From contig CAVXNC010000012.1 of NCBI GenBank assembly GCA_963762865.1, forward strand, positions 53,435 to 117,434: a stretch of DNA of 64,000 nucleotides. Reading direction: 5' to 3'. The stretch comes from DATHAP01 sp963762865 (lineage in GTDB: Bacteria; Actinomycetota; Actinomycetes; JACCUZ01). Positions 34,324-43,702 of this stretch are shown here, piece by piece (within the stretch, counting starts at the first letter, position 1; the number at the start of each line of letters is the position of its first letter). Below the pieces are notes generated by a model, which was not told where the DNA came from, did no database searches, and was given only the letters and a program-made list of their open reading frames with translations. The position numbers and the translations under genes are program-made.

Positions 34324-35058
34324 GTGAAGATCCTTGCGACGTCCGGCGGCTTCCTGCCCACCGACCGCGGTGCGTTCCGGTGGCGCACCGGCCCGCTCAT
34401 CGACTTCGCCGTGCAGCTCGCCGGCGGCCCGGCGCGGCCGCGGATCTGCTTCGTGGGCACCGCGTTGGGTGACAGCCTCATGGGCACCGCGGCCTTCTAC
34501 CGGGCGATGGTCGACGTCGACGTGCGCGCCAGCCACCTCGAGCTCTTCCCGATGCCCAACGTCGCCGACATGCGCGCCCACCTGCTCGCGCAGGACGTGA
34601 TCTGGGTCAACGGCGGGTCGGTCGCCAACCTGCTCGCGGTCTGGCGGGTGCACGGTCTCGACGAGATCATGCGCGAGTGCTGGGAGCAGGGCGTCGTGCT
34701 CGCCGGTGTCTCGGCCGGGTCGATCTGCTGGCACGTCGGTGGCCCCACCGACAGCTACGGCCCCACCCTTCGGCCGGTCCTCAGCGGCCTCGGCTTCCTC
34801 CCCTACGGCAACGGCGTGCACTACGACGGCGAGACGCAGCGCCGCCCACTTCTGCACCAGCTGGTCGCCGAGGAGACCCTGCCGCTCTCCTACGCCAGCG
34901 ACGACGGGGTCGGGCTCGTCTACGAGGGCACCCAGCTCGTCGAGGCGGTCGCTGACCGGGCGGGTGTCGCGGCGTACCAGGTGGAGCGCGGTGCCGACGG
35001 GCACGCCGTCGAGACGCGCATCGAGGCGCGGCTGCTTCCCGGCGCCGAGCGCGCCTGA
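34324..35058 (+). CDS. Peptidase E-like (S51) peptidase
   Basis: 244 residues from GTG 34324. The nucleophile elbow GVSAGSICWHVGG near residue 140 holds the catalytic Ser, and the DVIWVNGGSVANLLAVWR segment before it is typical of S51 peptidases. The His is probably in GNGVHYDGETQRR. Family members cut Asp-Xaa dipeptides or cyanophycin-type dipeptides in the cytosol. Divergent from the kinase, 92 bases apart, convergent with the oxidoreductase next. Confidence 0.85.
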   Translation: MKILATSGGFLPTDRGAFRWRTGPLIDFAVQLAGGPARPRICFVGTALGDSLMGTAAFYRAMVDVDVRASHLELFPMPNVADMRAHLLAQDVIWVNGGSVANLLAVWRVHGLDEIMRECWEQGVVLAGVSAGSICWHVGGPTDSYGPTLRPVLSGLGFLPYGNGVHYDGETQRRPLLHQLVAEETLPLSYASDDGVGLVYEGTQLVEAVADRAGVAAYQVERGADGHAVETRIEARLLPGAERA

Positions 35059-35062
35059 GTGG

Positions 35063-36085
35063 TCACGACAGGCGGACGACCAACCCGTCGCGGGCGGACG
35101 CGCGAGCGGCGTCGAGCACCTCGATCACCGCCACCGCCTCCTGCGGGTCGACCGGCGGGATCGTGCCCTCGACCAGCGCCTCCCGCACACCGGCGTAGAA
35201 GTCCGCCGCGGTGCCGGGCGCGCGCTGGACCGGCTCGGACTCCTCGCCGCGCACCAGGAAGCCGCGGTGCTCGTCGTCGGCGTCGCGCCACGCGTCGTAG
35301 GCGGTCGGGTCGCCGTCGACATCGGCCACGAGGTACGTCGCCTCACGGCCCAGGAGCCGGGTCCGCGGGCCGGGCGCCCCGGCCAGGGACGTCGCCCCGA
35401 GATGGCTCACAACGCCCGACAGGTGACGCAGCGCCAGGAAGGCCACGTCGTCGCCGACGGTCGTCACAGCGGCGAGCTCGGCGTAGACCGACTCGACCGG
35501 CCCGAAGAGGTCCAGTGCGCCGTCCACGAGGTGCGGCTGCAGGTCCATCAGCAGGCCTCCGCCCTCCTCGCTGGTCGACTGCTCGCGCCACCGCTCCTTC
35601 GGCACCGGGCGCCACCGCTCGTACCGCGCCTCGTAGCGCACGATCTCGCCGAGGACGCCGGAGGACAGCACCGCCCGCGCGGTCAGGTGGTCGGGGTACC
35701 AGCGGCGGTTCTGGAAGACGGTGAGCATCGCGCCGCGCGCCTTCGACAGCTCCACGAGCTCGCGCGCGTCGTCGGCCGTCGTCGCCATCGGCTTGTCGAT
35801 GACCACCGCCAGCTCGCGCCGCAGCGCCTCGCGGGCGTGCTCGGCGTGGAGGGCGGTCGGCGACGCGATCACGACGACGTCGATGGCGCCGGAGTGCGCC
35901 CACAGCTCCTCGGCGGTGGCCACGACGCGCACGTCGGGGTTCTCGTCGCGGGCCGACGCGGCGCGCTCGGCGTTGCCGGTCACGACGTGGGTGATGCGCA
36001 GCCCCTGGACGGATCGGATCAGCGGGGCGTGGAAGTCGTGGCCGGCCATGCCGTAGCCGACCAGGCCGACGCGGAGGTCTCGCAC
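35063..36085 (-). CDS. Gfo/Idh/MocA-family oxidoreductase
   Basis: 340 residues. The Rossmann motif RVGLVGYGMAGHDFHAPLI starts the protein, VVIASPTALHAEHAREAL follows, and the E-K-P-like motif reads V-I-D-K-P-M-A. The C-terminal alpha/beta domain has EEGGGLLMDLQPHLVDGALD with the conserved His. It is most like sugar or inositol dehydrogenase-type members. The substrate is unknown. It is divergent from lipB, 73 bases apart. Confidence 0.88.
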   Translation of the reverse strand: MRDLRVGLVGYGMAGHDFHAPLIRSVQGLRITHVVTGNAERAASARDENPDVRVVATAEELWAHSGAIDVVVIASPTALHAEHAREALRRELAVVIDKPMATTADDARELVELSKARGAMLTVFQNRRWYPDHLTARAVLSSGVLGEIVRYEARYERWRPVPKERWREQSTSEEGGGLLMDLQPHLVDGALDLFGPVESVYAELAAVTTVGDDVAFLALRHLSGVVSHLGATSLAGAPGPRTRLLGREATYLVADVDGDPTAYDAWRDADDEHRGFLVRGEESEPVQRAPGTAADFYAGVREALVEGTIPPVDPQEAVAVIEVLDAARASARDGLVVRLS

Positions 36086-36158
36086 CCGCGCAAGGGTAGG
36101 GGCTGCGGCACCCCGCGCCGACGAGGCGTCGGCGCCGTGCTGGACGTACCCTCGGACC

Positions 36159-36782
36159 GTGAACGACCTGCGGATGGTGCACGCCGGGCTGGTCGACTAC
36201 CAGGCGGCGTGGGACGAGCAGCGCCGCGTCCACGGGGCGCGCGTCGCGGGCGACGGCCCGGACACCGTCCTGCTGCTGGAGCACCCGCCGGTCTACACCG
36301 CGGGCAAGCGAACCTCGCCCTTCGAGCGACCGCAGGACGGCACGCCGGTCATCGACGTCGACCGTGGCGGCAAGATCACCTGGCACGGGCCGGGGCAGCT
36401 CGTCGGCTACCCGATCGTCGCGCTCCCCGAGCCGGTCGACGTCGTCGGCCACGTCCGCCGCGTCGAGGAGGCGCTGATCCTGGTGTGCGCCGACCTCGGT
36501 CTCGAGGCCGGGCGGGTCGAGGGTCGTTCCGGCGTCTGGGTGTCGGACGAGCGAGGCGAGCGCAAGGTCGCAGCCATCGGCATCCGCGTCTCGCAGGGCG
36601 TGACGATGCACGGCTTCGCTCTCAACTGTGACTGCGACCTCACCTGGTTCGACCGGATCGTGCCGTGCGGCATCAGCGACGCGACGGTCACGTCGTTGAC
36701 GGCTGAGCTCGGGCGGCCGGTGACGGTCACGGACGCCATGCCGTACGTCGAGAAGCGGCTCGCAGAGGTCCTCCGCGGCTGA
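36159..36782 (+). CDS. lipB: Lipoyl(octanoyl) transferase
   Basis: 207 residues from GTG 36159. LipB moves octanoyl from acyl carrier protein to a Lys on lipoyl domains. Motifs: LLEHPPVYTAGKRT, GGKITWHGPGQLVGYPI, the catalytic Lys in ERKVAAIGIRVSQG, GFALNCDCDLTWF and the catalytic Cys in I-V-P-C-G-I-S-D-A-T-V-T-S-L. It is followed by lipA in 15 bases, the usual operon. Clients in this window include both SucB lipoyl domains. Confidence 0.95.
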   Translation: MNDLRMVHAGLVDYQAAWDEQRRVHGARVAGDGPDTVLLLEHPPVYTAGKRTSPFERPQDGTPVIDVDRGGKITWHGPGQLVGYPIVALPEPVDVVGHVRRVEEALILVCADLGLEAGRVEGRSGVWVSDERGERKVAAIGIRVSQGVTMHGFALNCDCDLTWFDRIVPCGISDATVTSLTAELGRPVTVTDAMPYVEKRLAEVLRG

Positions 36783-36797
36783 CGTAGGCTGGAACGC

Positions 36798-37760
36798 GTG
36801 ACCATCGCCCCGGACGGCCGCAAGCTGCTGCGCCTCGAGGTCCGCAACGCGGAGACCCCGATCGAGCGCAAGCCGCCGTGGATCAAGACCCGGGCCACGA
36901 TGGGGCCGGAGTACACCGAGCTCAAGTCGCTGGTGAAGCGCGAGGGCCTGCACACGGTGTGCGAGGAGGCCGGCTGCCCCAACATCTTCGAGTGCTGGGA
37001 GGACCGCGAGGCCACCTTCCTCATCGGCGGCGACCAGTGCACCCGGCGCTGCGACTTCTGCCAGATCGACACCGGCAAGCCGCAGCCCCTGGACCGCGAC
37101 GAGCCGCGCCGGGTGGCCGAGTCGGTGCAGGCGATGGGCCTGCGCTACGCGACCATCACCGGCGTCGCCCGTGACGACCTGCCCGACGGCGGCGCGTGGC
37201 TCTACGCGGAGACGGTGCGGGCGATCCACGAGCTCAACCCGGGCACCGGTGTCGAGAACCTGATCCCCGACTTCAACGGCAAGCCCGACCTGCTGGCCGA
37301 GGTGTTCGAGTCGAGGCCCGAGGTGCTGGCCCACAACGTCGAGACCGTGCCGCGCATCTTCAAGCGGATCCGCCCGGCGTTCCGCTACGACCGCTCGCTG
37401 GACGTCCTGACCCAGGCGCGCGCGTTCGGCCTGGTCACCAAGTCCAACCTGATCCTCGGGATGGGTGAGACCCGCGAAGAGGTCTCGCAGGCGCTGCGCG
37501 ACCTGCACGAGGCCGGCACCGAGCTGGTGACCATCACGCAGTACCTGCGCCCGTCGCCGCGCCACCACCCGGTCGAGCGGTGGGTGAAGCCGGAGGAGTT
37601 CGTCGAGATGCAGGCCGAGGCCGAGGAGATCGGCTTCGCGGGCGTGCTGTCCGGGCCGCTGGTCCGCTCGTCCTACCGGGCCGGCCGGCTCTACCGGCAG
37701 GCCATCGAGGCCCGGGGCGAGGCCGAGGGCTTCGACACCGCGGCCAGCGCCACCGCCTGA
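36798..37760 (+). CDS. lipA: Lipoyl synthase (radical SAM)
   Basis: 320 residues from GTG 36798. The auxiliary cluster cysteines are in CEEAGCPNIFEC and the radical-SAM cluster CxxxCxxC in CTRRCDFCQID. The C-terminal SSYRAG (R-S-S-Y) donor serine motif is present. LipA inserts two sulfurs into octanoyl groups made by LipB. Length is standard. Confidence 0.97.
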   Translation: MTIAPDGRKLLRLEVRNAETPIERKPPWIKTRATMGPEYTELKSLVKREGLHTVCEEAGCPNIFECWEDREATFLIGGDQCTRRCDFCQIDTGKPQPLDRDEPRRVAESVQAMGLRYATITGVARDDLPDGGAWLYAETVRAIHELNPGTGVENLIPDFNGKPDLLAEVFESRPEVLAHNVETVPRIFKRIRPAFRYDRSLDVLTQARAFGLVTKSNLILGMGETREEVSQALRDLHEAGTELVTITQYLRPSPRHHPVERWVKPEEFVEMQAEAEEIGFAGVLSGPLVRSSYRAGRLYRQAIEARGEAEGFDTAASATA

Positions 37761-38055
37761 CCTGCCCAGCGCCCCGCTGCCTGACCGGGCCGACCTGGCC
37801 AGCGCGGTGCGGGCCTTCCGGATCGACGGGTCGGAGGGCCCGTCAGGGGCCGTTGTCGAACCACGAATCCGGAACGGACCCACCGCCGGCGTGCACGAAT
37901 CACGGCGCAACGGCCCCGCCCGCGGCCGCAATCGATGGTCACGGCCGATCCGCCGTCTTTTGTGTCCGTGGGCTCGTCCCCACGCCGCACAGCGGTGCGG
38001 AAACTTTTGCGTCCTGGACATGCCTGCGTAATGTCCGCCCGCAAGGCTCACGGGC

Positions 38056-38250
38056 ATGACCTTCTACGAGCTCATGGGTGCGGTGGTGCAGACGGCGACC
38101 CAGGGGGTGGCAGCCGGCTCGCGCCGCAACGCCCTGGGGGCGCTCGAGTCCCGCTACCAGCTCACCCGCGAGGGACGCGACGTGATGCTGGCCCTGACCG
38201 CCGCCGTCTCGCCCGCCCCGGCAGCCACTCCGGAGCGCCGCTCCGCCTGA
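38056..38250 (+). CDS. Small hypothetical protein
   Basis: 64 residues from ATG 38056 (MTFYELMGAVVQTATQGVAA). A regular helix then a short Pro/Ala-rich tail; no signal or membrane segment. The ribosome site is weak. The 295 bases before it hold no recognisable gene or structure. Kept as a candidate because codon bias is coding-like. Confidence 0.45.
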   Translation: MTFYELMGAVVQTATQGVAAGSRRNALGALESRYQLTREGRDVMLALTAAVSPAPAATPERRSA

Positions 38251-38302
38251 CGTCGCCGACGGGCGGTCCACCGCCGCGCCGGCGCCACGTATCCTGCGCG
38301 TC

Positions 38303-38995
38303 ATGGCACGCAAGGACTCCACGGCCGACGCGCCGGCGAAGCAGGGCCGGTTCAAGCAGATCGGCGCCGCCTACTCGATGACCCGCAAGGTCGACCGGAT
38401 GGTCGGCTGGGTCACCCTGGCGGCGGGCCTGCTGGCGTTCGCCGTGTTCCTGGCGATCGGCTTCCTGATCGGGCACCCGATCTACCTGGGCATCGTCGGC
38501 TTCATGGCCGGTGTGCTGGCGGCGACCATCGTCTTCGGCAAGCGCGCCGAGAAGGCGGCGTTCTCGCAGGTCGACGGCCAGCCCGGCGCCGCCGCCGCCG
38601 CGCTGAACATGCTGCGCCGCGGCTGGACGGTCACGCCCGCGGTCGCGGTGACCCGCAACCAGGACATCGTCCACCGCGTCACCGGCCGACCCGGCGTGGT
38701 GCTCGTCGGCGAGGGTTCGCCGACCCGCCTCGGCAACCTGATCGCCCAGGAGAAGAAGAAGGTCGCGCGGTACGTCCCCGACGTCCCGATCTACGACCTC
38801 CAGGCGGGCAACGAGTCGGGCCAGGTGCCGCTGCGCAAGCTCAACAGCCGGCTGATGAAGCTGCCGCGCAACCTGAAGACCGACCAGGTCATCGAGGTCA
38901 ACCGCCGCCTCAAGGCGCTGGGCAGCATGCAGCTGCCGATCCCCAAGGGGCCGATGCCGAAGAACATGCGGATGCCGCGGGGGCCGCGCGGCTGA
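38303..38995 (+). CDS. DUF4191 membrane protein
   Basis: 230 residues. Two close membrane helices at about 34-55 (VGWVTLAAGLLAFAVFLAIG) and 57-76 (LIGHPIYLGIVGFMAGVLAA) with a long cytosolic C-terminal domain (SQVDGQPGAAAAALNMLRRG, VLVGEGSPTRLGNLIAQEKK). A conserved actinobacterial family found next to lipA. Function unknown; linkage suggests a link with lipoylation or nitrogen metabolism, which is weak inference. Confidence 0.9.
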   Translation: MARKDSTADAPAKQGRFKQIGAAYSMTRKVDRMVGWVTLAAGLLAFAVFLAIGFLIGHPIYLGIVGFMAGVLAATIVFGKRAEKAAFSQVDGQPGAAAAALNMLRRGWTVTPAVAVTRNQDIVHRVTGRPGVVLVGEGSPTRLGNLIAQEKKKVARYVPDVPIYDLQAGNESGQVPLRKLNSRLMKLPRNLKTDQVIEVNRRLKALGSMQLPIPKGPMPKNMRMPRGPRG

Positions 38996-39046
38996 CGCGC
39001 GACGTGTTTGTGCAGGTCAGAGCCCCGTCGAATCGAGGTGCTGAGC

Positions 39047-39502
39047 TCAGCCGCGGGCCACCACGACCACCGAGTCGGCCGCCTTGTCGTGCAGCCCGCG
39101 GCCGTCGCGGTCCCAGATCAGCGCCGGGATCAGCAGCAGGAGGAGCAGCGTCCGCAGCGCCGCCCTGGGCAGCCCGAGCGGCCGGCCGTCGAGGCGCACC
39201 ACCCGCAGTCCGCGCGCGATCTGGCCCGCCGACCCGCCGGCCAGCCCGGTGAGGACCAGCACCTCGACGGCGAAGACCGCCAGCGTCCACGTCTGGTCAC
39301 GGAAGAGGCCGTACGAGATCACGGCGCAGGCGATCGAGTCGATCAGGTAGGCGACGATCCGGGCACCGAACCCGGCCACGGCACCCGGCCCGGACCGTGG
39401 CCTGCCGAGCCGCTGGCCGGCGTACTCCTGCTCGCCGGACCCACCGCCTCCGCGGCCACCGGGGCCCTCGAGCCACGATGCGACGTCCTTACGCTCGACC
39501 AC
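39047..39502 (-). CDS. RDD family membrane protein
   Basis: 151 residues from GTG 39502 (VVERKDVASWLEGPGG). A Gly-rich N terminus precedes GFGARIVAYLIDSIACAVIS with the family Arg and Asp, and three hydrophobic helices follow (TLAVFAVEVLVLTGLAGG, TLLLLLLIPALIW). The last R-D-G-R-G-L-H-D-K-A-A-D is also characteristic. Function unknown; it sits divergent from glnA as in many actinobacteria. Confidence 0.85.
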   Translation of the reverse strand: MVERKDVASWLEGPGGRGGGGSGEQEYAGQRLGRPRSGPGAVAGFGARIVAYLIDSIACAVISYGLFRDQTWTLAVFAVEVLVLTGLAGGSAGQIARGLRVVRLDGRPLGLPRAALRTLLLLLLIPALIWDRDGRGLHDKAADSVVVVARG

Positions 39503-39544
39503 CCGGCCAGCGTAACGTCGAGCCGGCCCCCGACCCCCGAACGC

Positions 39545-39582
39545 GTAACACCCGCGAAACACGAGGGTCACGACCGGGAAAC
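39545..39582 (+). promoter_or_regulatory. GlnR-binding box upstream of glnA
   Basis: GTAAC-6-GAAAC-6-GTCAC-6-GAAAC, with the four 5-mers at 39545, 39556, 39567 and 39578. This matches the a1-b1-a2-b2 consensus of the actinobacterial nitrogen regulator GlnR with exact 6-base spacing. It lies 54 bases before the glnA start. Confidence 0.85.
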
Positions 39583-39636
39583 CGCCCGGTCCTAACGTCC
39601 TGGCAGACGGCACCGTGCCGGTCCCGAGGAGGATGG

Positions 39637-41061
39637 ATGTTCAGCAACGCGGACGAGGTCCTGCGCTTCATCAAGAAGGAGGACGTCAAGTTCATCGACG
39701 TCCGCTTCTGCGACCTGCCCGGCATCATGCAGCACTTCAACGTGCCGGCGGAGTCGGTGGACGAGGACTTCTTCGTCAACGGGCAGATGTTCGACGGGTC
39801 GTCCATCCGCGGCTTCCAGGCGATCCATGAGTCGGACATGAAGCTGATCCCTGACCCGGCCACGGCGTACGTGGACTCGTTCCGCAAGGAGAAGACGCTC
39901 GCGCTGAACTTCTCGATCGTCGACCCCTTCACCGACGAGCCTTACAGCCGCGACCCGCGCAACATCGCAGCCAAGGCCGAGGCGTACCTGAAGACCTCCG
40001 GCGTCGCGGACACCGCGTACTTCGGGCCGGAGGCGGAGTTCTACGTCTTCGACGACGTGCGCTTCGAGACCAACCAGCACTCCGGCTACTACTACATCGA
40101 CTCCATCGAAGGCGCCTGGAACTCCGGCCGCGTCGAGGAGGGCGGCAACCGCGGGTACAAGACGCGCTACAAGGGCGGCTACTTCCCGGTCCCTCCGGTC
40201 GACCACTACGCCGACCTGCGTGACCAGATGTCCCTCGAGCTCAACCGGGCTGGCCTCGAGGTCGAGCGAGCGCACCACGAGGTGGGCACTGCCGGCCAGG
40301 CCGAGATCAACTACAAGTTCGACACCCTGCTGCACGCCGGCGACAAGCTGATGCTCTTCAAGTACATCATCAAGAACGTCGCCTGGGCAGCGGGCAAGAC
40401 GGCCACGTTCATGCCGAAGCCGCTCTTCGGCGACAACGGCTCGGGCATGCACTGCCACCAGTCGCTGTGGAAGGACGGGTCGCCGCTCTTCTACGACGAG
40501 CTCGGCTACGCCGGCCTGTCGGACACGGCGCGCTACTACATCGGCGGCCTGCTGCGACACGCCCCGTCGCTGCTCGCCTTCACCAACCCGACGGTGAACT
40601 CCTACCACCGCCTGGTGCCGGGCTTCGAGGCGCCGGTCAACCTGGTCTACTCGCAGCGCAACCGCTCGGCGTGCATCCGCATCCCGATCACCGGCGCGAA
40701 CCCGAAGGCCAAGCGCATCGAGTTCCGGGTGCCCGACCCGTCGTCGAACCCCTACCTCGCCTTCTCGGCGATGCTGATGGCCGGCATGGACGGCATCCGC
40801 AACAAGATCGAGCCGGAGCAGCCGGTCGACAAGGACCTCTACGAGCTGCCGCCGGACGAGCACGCCGAGATCTCGCAGGTGCCGGCGTCGCTGCCCGAGG
40901 TGCTCACCGCGCTCGAGGAGGACAACGCGTACCTGCTCGAGGGCGGCGTCTTCACGACCGACCTGATCGAGACCTGGATCGACTGGAAGCGCACCAACGA
41001 GGTCGACCCGATCCGCCTGCGCCCGCACCCCCACGAGTTCGAGCTCTACTTCGACATCTAG
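39637..41061 (+). CDS. glnA: Glutamine synthetase type I-beta
   Basis: 474 residues from ATG 39637, just after GAGGAGG. It makes glutamine from glutamate and ammonia. Landmarks are FCDLPGIMQHFNVP, QMFDGSSIRGF, PEAEFYVFD, EVGTAGQAEINYK, NGSGMHCHQSLWKDG and NRSACIRIP. The adenylylation Tyr lies in KDLYELPPDE near residue 403, so GlnE (50.4 kb) can control it. GlnR regulation is indicated by the box upstream and a hairpin terminator follows. Confidence 0.97.
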   Translation: MFSNADEVLRFIKKEDVKFIDVRFCDLPGIMQHFNVPAESVDEDFFVNGQMFDGSSIRGFQAIHESDMKLIPDPATAYVDSFRKEKTLALNFSIVDPFTDEPYSRDPRNIAAKAEAYLKTSGVADTAYFGPEAEFYVFDDVRFETNQHSGYYYIDSIEGAWNSGRVEEGGNRGYKTRYKGGYFPVPPVDHYADLRDQMSLELNRAGLEVERAHHEVGTAGQAEINYKFDTLLHAGDKLMLFKYIIKNVAWAAGKTATFMPKPLFGDNGSGMHCHQSLWKDGSPLFYDELGYAGLSDTARYYIGGLLRHAPSLLAFTNPTVNSYHRLVPGFEAPVNLVYSQRNRSACIRIPITGANPKAKRIEFRVPDPSSNPYLAFSAMLMAGMDGIRNKIEPEQPVDKDLYELPPDEHAEISQVPASLPEVLTALEEDNAYLLEGGVFTTDLIETWIDWKRTNEVDPIRLRPHPHEFELYFDI

Positions 41062-41087
41062 GCCAGAACCCCCCGATCCATGCGCGC

Positions 41088-41128
41088 TGGCGGGGCTCCG
41101 ACCGGTTCAAGCGGACGGAGCCCCGCCA
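41088..41128 (+). terminator. Hairpin terminator after glnA
   Basis: 13-bp perfect stem (41088-41100 with 41116-41128) around a 15-base loop, 26 bases after the glnA stop. No T run. Confidence 0.7.
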
Positions 41129-41238
41129 CCGCGCTCCGGGAGCCTTTGCGCTCCCGTTGTTGCCGACCGGAGTCCGGAGGAGTAGGCCAGAGGTGACGGA
41201 TCGGTCCGTTCGGAGCGGGCTGTCCGCCGGGGGAACAG

Positions 41239-42814
41239 ATGGGGTCGTGGGGGGTTCTGTCGCGTCGACCGGCCACGCCGCGCCGGCACAGTGCCGGTGG
41301 GCGCACCCAGTCGTCAGCTGACCCGTGGGCGTTCGCGGCTCGCGGCTGGCTACTAGCCCTCGCGCTGGCGGTGACGGCGGCGACGGTCGGTGCAGCTCCG
41401 GTCGCCGCAGTCGGCGAGCCGGTGCCCAAGGTGGTCGGCGACTCCATGCTGCTTGCGGAGAAGAAGATCAGGTCGTGGACCCCACCGGCCGGCGGCGCCG
41501 CGGTACCTCTCTTCGACCCCGCAGCGTCCCCCATCGATGACGATGCCGTCGTCGTCGTCAGGCAAGGGGAGCCGTTCGAGGAGCCACCGGCACCGGGCGA
41601 CAAGCTGGCGACGACGGTGGTGCCGCTCACGCTCGGCGTGCTGATGCCGGCCGTCACCGACCTCCCGCAGGCCGATGCCCTTGCCCGGCTGGCCGCGAGT
41701 GCGCTGGACACCGTGGTGTTCGAGCCGCGCGCAGCCCCTGCCCGAGGCAGAGGTGACCGCACAGGACCCGGCAGCCGGGGCACTGGTCGCCTTCGCAGAC
41801 CAGGTGACGTTGACCGTGACGGACCTGGTGATCGTGCCGGGTCTCGGCGGCCTGACCGTGCCGCAGGCCCGCCAACGCCTCGCGGACGCCGGGCTCGAGC
41901 TGGCCGCGCCCGCGTCCGGCTTCGTCGTGACCCAGAAGCCACTCCAGGGAACTCTTGTCGAGCGCGGCTCGACCGTCTCGGTCACGGTCAGCCCCGTCCG
42001 GGTCGTTCCGAGCGTGGTCGGGCTGACGCTCGCCGCCGCTCGCCAGGTGCTGGAGCGGGAGAAGCTCCCCCTGGATGTGCCGAAAGGAACCGGTGACCTC
42101 GAGGAGGTCACCGGCCAGCGACCGATCGCGGGTACCGCCATCGTCGACGGGCTGGTGGTGAGCCTCACCTTCGCAGGGAAGGTCCGGGTCCCGGACGTGG
42201 TGGGCAAGGGGCTGCGGGCGGCCCGCTCCGCCCTCGAGGCGAGGGACCTCGTGATGGTCACGGACGCTTCGTCGGGCTCGGTCGACACCCAGGACCCGCC
42301 GGCCGGCACGCGGGTGGCGGCCGGCTCGTCCGTCACCGTGACCGTCGACGACGACGAGCTCCTGGTCCCGAACGTGCTGGGTATGACCGAGGAGCAGGCG
42401 CGGCGCTCGGTCACCGCGGTCGATCTCGTGCTCCGCGTCGTCGACGGCTCCGGTCGCGTCGTCGCCCAGGACCCGGCCGGACTCAGCCCGGCCGCGGTCG
42501 GTGACGTCGTCTCGGTGACCTTGCAGGAGACCGGTCCGCCCGTCGAGGACGACGATCCGTGGTGGGACCAGCTGGTGTCGTTCCACCCGGGGGGCCGGGG
42601 CACCGGCGGCCTGGTCGCGGCCGTCCTGGTGTTCGCTGCCGGGGCACTGGCGAGGTCGGAGGTCCGACGCCGACGGGTGCGCCGCTTCCTCACCCAGGCC
42701 GTGACCGTGACGGCGCGCGGCCGGACCGAGATGGTCGCCGTGACGGAACTTCCCGACATCGGACGATGGCAGCTGCACGTCCGTGCCAGCTCAACGATTC
42801 GTCGAGTCCGCTAG
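41239..42814 (+). CDS. PASTA-repeat membrane protein (frameshifted)
   Basis: ATG 41239 after GGGGGA. An N-terminal helix (GWLLALALAVTAATVGAA) precedes about six PASTA-like units, such as VIVPGLGGLTVPQARQRLAD, VRVPDVVGKGLRAARSALEA and LVPNVLGMTEEQARRSVTAV. A C-terminal helix follows (GLVAAVLVFAAGALA) and then a basic cytosolic tail of about 60 residues. No kinase domain is attached. PASTA repeats often bind peptidoglycan fragments. The frame changes near 41727-41731, where CGCGCG seems to have one base extra; deleting a G joins F-E-P-R with QPLPEAEVTAQDP. Two-gene set with the next gene, 9 bases apart. Confidence 0.75.
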
Positions 42815-42823
42815 GAGACGTCG

Positions 42824-43510
42824 ATGACCACAACGGCACCCAGCCAGCCCCAGACCTGCGCCCAGCTCCTGTTAGGTGGCGCGGGGACGGACGCGCCGCC
42901 CCCGGACGCGTTGCTGCCATGGTTCGGGCCCGCGCTGAGCGAGCTGCCGCAGAAGGTGAAGAGCGCCGCGCCCCGCGCACCGGCGGCGGCGCTGAGCGCG
43001 ATCCGCAAGAAGGTGTGCGCGGAGGCGGTCGATGAGCTGCAGAAGGACAGACTCGTCGACCGGTTCGCGCAAGGCTGGGCTGCCGTCCAACGCGTGCAGG
43101 ACGCCGCGCAGCGCAGCGTCGCCGAACCCGACACCGACGTGCACGAGTCGCTCGGGGCGCACACCAACGTGTTCCGGCACATCGTCACCGTCGAGCTGCG
43201 GGTGCACGGCGAGCCGGTGCTGACCGCCACGCTGCCGGCCGAGCTGGAGGTGGCGGCGACCGCCGTCCGGCTGACCCTGCGCAACGGCTCGGTGACCGCG
43301 GCCTCTGCCGACTCGGCCAGCGCCACCGCGACCATCCGGCTGGAGGAGACGCCGCTGCTGACACGGTCCGTGGAGATCGACCTGAGCCGTCTGGTCAGCC
43401 TCGAGCTGGACGTGCCCATCGTGCTTCCGGACGCCTCGGTCGTCCCTGCGCAGGCCGACCAATCCGGGACGGCTCTGCGCGCCGCGCCGGCCAGGCGGAC
43501 ACCTGAGTGA
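42824..43510 (+). CDS. Unknown protein paired with the PASTA gene
   Basis: 228 residues from ATG 42824 (MTTTAPSQPQTCAQLLLGGA). No signal peptide or membrane segment. Residues about 30-90 look helical, and the C-terminal half (about 105-205) is a series of beta strands (FRHIVTVELRVHGEPVLTAT, VDLSRLVSLELDVPIV-like). I do not recognise the family. The 9-base spacing from the PASTA gene suggests shared expression and function. Confidence 0.75.
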   Translation: MTTTAPSQPQTCAQLLLGGAGTDAPPPDALLPWFGPALSELPQKVKSAAPRAPAAALSAIRKKVCAEAVDELQKDRLVDRFAQGWAAVQRVQDAAQRSVAEPDTDVHESLGAHTNVFRHIVTVELRVHGEPVLTATLPAELEVAATAVRLTLRNGSVTAASADSASATATIRLEETPLLTRSVEIDLSRLVSLELDVPIVLPDASVVPAQADQSGTALRAAPARRTPE

Positions 43511-43673
43511 CGTGCGGGCAGCCAGCAGCGCGTGGTCGTTGCCGCTCGCCGCGCTCAGCACCGGATCGATCCCTCCGCCGGCTCCGGCTCGGACCCTGGG
43601 CACGACGGCATCCTGCACGCGTGCATTCTGCCGCCAGGTCGAGCGGTGCCGGCGGAGGGCCGACGTCCTGAGA

Positions 43674-43693
43674 TTACTACGGGTCCGTAGTAA
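43674..43693. promoter_or_regulatory. Perfect 20-bp palindrome, likely MarR operator
   Basis: TTACTACGG-GT-CCGTAGTAA ends 9 bases before the ATG of the lipoprotein hydrolase, whose downstream neighbour encodes a MarR regulator. Its size and symmetry fit MarR-family operators. Binding is inferred. Confidence 0.6.
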
Positions 43694-43702
43694 CCTGTCG
43701 AC

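Noticed and set aside
37761..38055. Possible small gene between lipA and the 64-residue ORF (frame at 37807-38031)
   Set aside because: Arg/Pro-rich composition, no ribosome site and overlap with other equally open frames.
35343..38057. 904-codon open frame on the minus strand opposite lipB and lipA
   Set aside because: It is antisense to well-conserved lipB/lipA and its sequence is low-complexity, so it reflects GC-driven lack of stops.
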